Positions 60,621 to 64,000 of a stretch of DNA of 64,000 nucleotides are shown here, piece after piece. The position numbers were made by a program, and so were the translations under genes. Origin of the DNA: Pollutimonas bauzanensis (GTDB lineage: Bacteria > Pseudomonadota > Gammaproteobacteria > Burkholderiales > Burkholderiaceae_B); the NCBI RefSeq assembly GCF_900129885.1, contig NZ_FQXE01000003.1, positions 310,001 through 374,000 of the forward strand. The letters run 5' to 3'. Position 1 is the stretch's first letter. Each line of letters starts with the position of its first letter. The notes beneath the pieces are model-generated. The model was not told the DNA's origin, searched no databases, and worked only from the letters and a program-made list of their open reading frames with translations.

Positions 60621-60650
60621 GGATATCTGATTATTAATATTTTGATATCC
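60621..60650. promoter_or_regulatory. Dyad GGATATC-N16-GATATCC
   Basis: A second inverted repeat, 11 bases past the first and about 70 bases upstream of the oxidase subunit I start. The AT-rich spacer could hold a -10 element. Function is not known. Confidence 0.45.
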
Positions 60651-60719
60651 AAAGGGTAGCATGCTCTCGTGTATTGACAGCGGGCGCCGATGGCGGCGCC
60701 CGCGCATCCAAGGATAGCC

Positions 60720-62354
60720 ATGAACCCGACGGCCTTATTGCTGGCTACTTTCATTTTGTCCATCGCCGGCCTCTTCGCCTTCATCTGGTCGCTGCGAAAA
60801 GGGCTGTTCGATGCCGAATCCAGCGGCGCCCGGACGATTTTCTCCACCGGGGAAATCGGGCGGCCCGAAGAGCCCGCGGCCGGCGGGGCGCAGCGCCGCG
60901 CGCTGGCGCGCATGGCCGATGGCTATATCGCCGCCAATCGCGGCGCCCGGATCAGCGCCGCGGAAATGGCCGCGCGCGAAGCCGCCGACCGTTCCAGCGC
61001 TTTTCCGGCCTTCGTGCTGCTGGGCTGCGCGGTCGTATGGCTGATCGTGGCCTCGCTGGCCGGCCTGCTCAGCTCGCTCAAGCTGCATTGGCCCGATCTG
61101 CTCACCGGTGCCGCCTGGCTAAGCTTCGGGCGCCTGCGCACCATACACCTCAATGGCGTGGCCTACGGCTGGGCGCCCCTGGGCCTGCTAGGCCTGGCGA
61201 TCTGGATGCTGCCCCGCCTGCTGCAGACCAGGCTGCTGGGCGGACGCCTGGTGGTCTTCGGCGCATTGCTATGGAACGCCGCGCTGATCGCGGGCGTGGG
61301 GGCGATTGCGGCCGGCATGAACGCCGGCCTGGAATGGCTGGAGATTCCCTGGCAGATTGGCGTCCTGTTCGCCATAGGCGGCATGCTGATCGGCCTGCCC
61401 ATGGCGCTCATGCTGACGCGCCGCAAGGCCAGGCATTTGTACGTTTCCGTCTGGTACATGGGCGCGGCCCTGTTCTGGTTTCCCACGCTATATATCGTGG
61501 CCAAGGTTCCCGGCGTGCATTTCGGCGTGGAGCAGGCGACTATGAATTGGTGGTTCGGGCACAACGTGCTGGGCTTGTTCTACACGCCCTTGTCCATCGC
61601 GGCCGTCTATTATTTCCTGCCCAAGGTCATCGGCCGGCCCATCCGCTCCTACAACCTGTCCCTGCTCGGCTTCTGGACCCTCGCGTTTTTCTATGGACAG
61701 GTCGGCGCCCACCATCTTATCGGCGGCCCCATTCCCGAATGGCTGATCACCTTGTCCATTGTGCAAAGCGTGATGATGGTCATTCCGGTGCTGGCGTTCT
61801 CGGTGAACCAGCACTTGACGCTGAAAGGGCATTCCGGCGCGCTGCGCCATTCGCCGACACTGCGCTTCATCGTGTTCGGCGCCATGATGTACACCGTCGC
61901 TTCACTGCAAGGCACGTTCGAGGCGCTGCGCTCGGTCAACGCGGTCACCCACTTCACGCACTTCACGGTCGCGCACGCCCACCTGGGCATGTATGGCTTC
62001 GTGTCCATGGTGATATTCGGCGGCGTCTACTTTGCCATGCCCCGCATCCTGGATACGGCATGGCCGCGGCCCGGGCTGATTTCGCTGCATTTCTGGCTGG
62101 TCGCCGCCGGCTTCGCCGTCTACATGGTCACGCTGAGCATAGGCGGCATTCTGCAAGGCCTGGTGCTGCTGGACCCGGCAAGGGCGTTCATCGATTCGGT
62201 GGCCGTCACGATGCCGTGGCTGCAGGGCCGTTCGGCCGGCGGCGCGCTGATGACGCTGGGCCACCTGGTTTTCGCCCTGCATGTGCTGCTGATCACCCTG
62301 CGTTCCGGCGTGCTCGCGGTCTCCGAGCGCGCCCCCGCGCAACTCACTGCCTAA
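60720..62354 (+). CDS. cbb3-type cytochrome oxidase subunit I with fused CcoS-like N-terminus
   Basis: A 544-residue membrane protein. Residues 1-45 (LLATFILSIAGLFAFIWSLRKGLFDAESSGARTIF) look like CcoS, the small cbb3 assembly protein. The oxidase core has candidate metal ligands at His143 (TIHLNGVAYGW, low-spin haem), His281 (WWFGHNVLGLFY, CuB), His331-His332 (GAHHLIGG, CuB) and His419/His421 (HFTVAHAHLGMYGF). This fits a CcoN-like subunit; NorB-type nitric oxide reductase is less likely because its glutamates are absent. The start at 60720 follows AAGGATAGCC. It heads a CcoO-, CcoP-like and SCO gene series. Confidence 0.87.
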   Translation: MNPTALLLATFILSIAGLFAFIWSLRKGLFDAESSGARTIFSTGEIGRPEEPAAGGAQRRALARMADGYIAANRGARISAAEMAAREAADRSSAFPAFVLLGCAVVWLIVASLAGLLSSLKLHWPDLLTGAAWLSFGRLRTIHLNGVAYGWAPLGLLGLAIWMLPRLLQTRLLGGRLVVFGALLWNAALIAGVGAIAAGMNAGLEWLEIPWQIGVLFAIGGMLIGLPMALMLTRRKARHLYVSVWYMGAALFWFPTLYIVAKVPGVHFGVEQATMNWWFGHNVLGLFYTPLSIAAVYYFLPKVIGRPIRSYNLSLLGFWTLAFFYGQVGAHHLIGGPIPEWLITLSIVQSVMMVIPVLAFSVNQHLTLKGHSGALRHSPTLRFIVFGAMMYTVASLQGTFEALRSVNAVTHFTHFTVAHAHLGMYGFVSMVIFGGVYFAMPRILDTAWPRPGLISLHFWLVAAGFAVYMVTLSIGGILQGLVLLDPARAFIDSVAVTMPWLQGRSAGGALMTLGHLVFALHVLLITLRSGVLAVSERAPAQLTA

Positions 62355-62362
62355 TCCGGACT

Positions 62363-63043
62363 ATGGAAAACGAACTCAAACTCATTGTCGGCGCCATGGT
62401 GACGCTGTCGCTCGCCACCTCGGCCATGATAGTCGTGCCGTTCCTGCAGCTCAAGGATGAGCCGGCGCCGGCGGCGCTCAAGCCGTATACCAGCCAGGAA
62501 CTGCGCGGCCGCCTTGTCTACCAGGCCAATGCCTGCATCGCCTGCCACACGCAGCAGCCCAGCACCACGGGCGCCGGCGCCGCCGACGCCAGCCGCGGCT
62601 GGGGCCGCGCCTCGGTCGCCGGGGACTATCATTACGACGACCCCCCGCTGCTGGGCACCATGCGCACCGGCCCCGACCTGTTCAATATCGGCGTGCGCCA
62701 GCCCAGCGCCGACTGGCAGCTGGGGCACCTGTTCCAGCCGCGAGCCTACACTCCCGGCAGCAACATGCCTTCCTATCGCTTCCTGTTCGATGTCAAAGAG
62801 CCGGGCTCCGTGGCCAAGAATGAGCGCGTAGTGCATCTGCCTCCCGGCGCGGCGCAAGAAGGCAAAGTGGTGGTGGCCAGCCCCGAGGCTGTCGACCTGG
62901 TCGCCTATCTGCTGAGCCTGAAACGCAGCTATCCCGTCCTGACGCTTGAGCAGGCCGGTGCCTTGGCGGACGAGTCCGCTTCCGCCGGCGACGGGCGGGC
63001 GGGCGCGGCGCGGCCGGCCGGGCCCGCGGGGAGCCGGCCATGA
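62363..63043 (+). CDS. CcoO-like membrane-anchored monohaem cytochrome c
   Basis: A 226-residue protein with an N-terminal helix (LIVGAMVTLSLATSAMIVVPFLQL) and a periplasmic domain with one CxxCH, in NACIACHTQQPS. RTGPDLFNIG and NMPSYRFLFD (methionine ligand) match CcoO proteins. The usual CcoO length is about 200-240. It follows subunit I after 8 bases and overlaps the next gene by four bases (ATGA). Confidence 0.88.
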   Translation: MENELKLIVGAMVTLSLATSAMIVVPFLQLKDEPAPAALKPYTSQELRGRLVYQANACIACHTQQPSTTGAGAADASRGWGRASVAGDYHYDDPPLLGTMRTGPDLFNIGVRQPSADWQLGHLFQPRAYTPGSNMPSYRFLFDVKEPGSVAKNERVVHLPPGAAQEGKVVVASPEAVDLVAYLLSLKRSYPVLTLEQAGALADESASAGDGRAGAARPAGPAGSRP

Positions 63044-63657
63044 CCGGGCCCGGGCAAACCCGCGGCGCGGAGAACGCCGAGCCGCACGAACAGAACAACC
63101 CCGTGCCCCGCGTGCTTATCGGGCTGATAGCGGCTCTGGTCGTATGGGCCGTTTGCTATATCTATGCTTCCAGCCCCAATGGCGCCGCCGCCCTGGGCGA
63201 CCGTAGGGCGCCGGCCACCCTGGCGGCGGGGGCGGCGCCGCAACAGGGCGTTCTGGATGGCAGGCAAATCTTCACCGCCGCCTGCCAGGCTTGCCATCAG
63301 GCGGCGGGGCAGGGGCTGGCCGGGGTGTTTCCGCCGCTGGCGGGATCGGCGTGGGTGGCCGGCGCCCCGGACTTGCTGGCCAAGATCGTCCTGCACGGAA
63401 TGAATGGACCCATCGAAGTCGCGGGCGTGACGTATAGCGGCGCAATGCCGGCTTTCGGCGGCCAGTTCAGCGATGCGGAGCTTGCCGCCGTGCTGACGTT
63501 CATCCGCCAGGAATGGGGCAACCGCGCTCCCGCGCTGGATGCGGCCATGGTCGAGGCGGCGCGCAAGGCGACGGCCGGGCGGGCCGAGCCATGGAAAGGG
63601 GCCGAGGACCTGCTGAAACATGGCTCGCCCGCCGCCGGCGGCGGCCCGGCATCATGA
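63040..63657 (+). CDS. CcoP-like membrane-anchored cytochrome c (single haem)
   Basis: A 205-residue protein with a short N-terminus, one transmembrane helix (VLIGLIAALVVWAVCYIYAS) and one periplasmic CxxCH in AACQACHQAAGQG, followed by GVFPPLAGSAWV and an axial methionine in YSGAMPAFGG. Classical CcoP has two haems; only one motif is present here. The C-terminus is Gly/Pro/Ala-rich. Its ATG overlaps the CcoO-like stop, and its stop overlaps the SCO gene start. Confidence 0.87.
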   Translation: MTGPGQTRGAENAEPHEQNNPVPRVLIGLIAALVVWAVCYIYASSPNGAAALGDRRAPATLAAGAAPQQGVLDGRQIFTAACQACHQAAGQGLAGVFPPLAGSAWVAGAPDLLAKIVLHGMNGPIEVAGVTYSGAMPAFGGQFSDAELAAVLTFIRQEWGNRAPALDAAMVEAARKATAGRAEPWKGAEDLLKHGSPAAGGGPAS

Positions 63658-64000
63658 GATCGAGCGCGCTGGGCTCCCTGGCGGCGACGGCCGTGGTCCT
63701 GGCGATGGGCCTGGCGGCTTACGCCGCCGTGACAGCCGGGTTCGCCGCGCTCACCGCCGACGGCGTGCGGCGCGCGCAGCTCGAACGCGCGCCGCGCGCG
63801 CTGCCGGCCCTCGCGCTGGTGGACGAACACGGCCGGGATTTGTCCCTGGGCCGCTACGGCGCCGCATCGCCCTATGCCACTTTCGTGACGCTGATTTACG
63901 TCCAGTGCCAATCCATTTGCCGCGGCAGCATCTCCGGCCAGTCGTGGCTGCAGCATGCCATCGAGTCCAGGGGGCTGCGGCATAGGCTGCGCTTGCTGAC
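63654..64000 (+). CDS. SCO1/SenC-family copper protein, 3' truncated by window edge
   Basis: An open frame of 115 codons continues off the right edge. It starts with ATG at 63654, overlapping the cytochrome stop (ATGA). A hydrophobic N-terminal anchor (LAATAVVLAMGLAAYAAV) is followed by a thioredoxin-like domain with FVTLIYVQCQSICRGS, where the CxxxC pair (Cys-Gln-Ser-Ile-Cys) is the copper site of SCO proteins. SCO proteins deliver copper to the oxidase CuA or CuB sites, or act in redox control. Position behind the oxidase genes fits copper delivery to this oxidase. Confidence 0.85.
   Translation, partial: MRSSALGSLAATAVVLAMGLAAYAAVTAGFAALTADGVRRAQLERAPRALPALALVDEHGRDLSLGRYGAASPYATFVTLIYVQCQSICRGSISGQSWLQHAIESRGLRHRLRLL

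Noticed and set aside
60674-63043. 789-codon rightward frame through the oxidase genes
   Set aside because: Out of frame with subunit I until its end, where it becomes the CcoO-like gene. The first part is a shadow and only the end from 62363 is kept.

Overview
The window reads as a chromosomal segment of a high-GC betaproteobacterium, most likely Alcaligenaceae (Bordetella, Achromobacter or Pusillimonas relatives). Support comes from orphan Bug/TctC solute-binding proteins, a gph-trpE-trpG-trpD-trpC order, rpe close to gph, and an ApaG-MltA-UbiH-like-DsbC run. No rRNA, tRNA or CRISPR array was seen. Both ends cut genes: cca at the left edge and a SCO1/SenC gene at the right edge.

Left third (1-36 kb). 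After cca come midA, a ModG-like molbindin and a methyltransferase. A small acquired patch follows, with a tiny membrane protein, an mqsRA toxin-antitoxin pair whose toxin has an apparent one-base frameshift, and a tyrosine-recombinase remnant beside the rhlE terminator. Next are rhlE, ung, a HIT protein, a two-domain PPK2, and the trp operon. The trp operon is controlled by a classical attenuator with a Trp-rich leader peptide that overlaps the gph stop codon. A second ung sits between trpD and trpC, flanked by duplicated trpD tail sequence. Then come an EAL-GGDEF protein, rpe, apaG, mltA, a UbiH-like hydroxylase, dsbC, a large GGDEF-EAL sensor, a Fur-box iron-uptake operon (PepSY protein, small membrane protein, TonB receptor), a histidine kinase with an EAL response regulator, and a NadQ-like regulator beside nadC with two matching operators.

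Middle (36-49 kb). This holds the most distinctive system. A sulfonate-type ABC transporter with two permeases and an amidohydrolase is transcribed leftward. A rhodanese, an XRE regulator, a family 2A encapsulin shell protein and a SufS-like cysteine desulfurase with a ~250-residue disordered N-terminal domain are transcribed rightward. They share a 302-bp AT-rich divergent intergenic region. The gene content predicts a protein nanocompartment that encloses a cysteine desulfurase, with a rhodanese as likely sulfane-sulfur acceptor and a sulfur-compound importer next door. An ABC exporter, a spermidine-synthase-like protein and a BON lipoprotein follow.

Right third (49-64 kb). This contains a DUF3309 peptide, two Crp/Fnr-type regulators, a LysR gene bracketed by ~50-bp imperfect direct repeats, and a Bug protein. 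A second nitrate/sulfonate-type ABC cluster is joined to a rubredoxin, an acyl-CoA-dehydrogenase-like flavoprotein, an AhpD-like protein and a MocR regulator. Last is a divergent cytochrome oxidase cluster in which a CcoS-like segment is fused to the CcoN-like subunit, followed by CcoO-like, CcoP-like and SCO genes.
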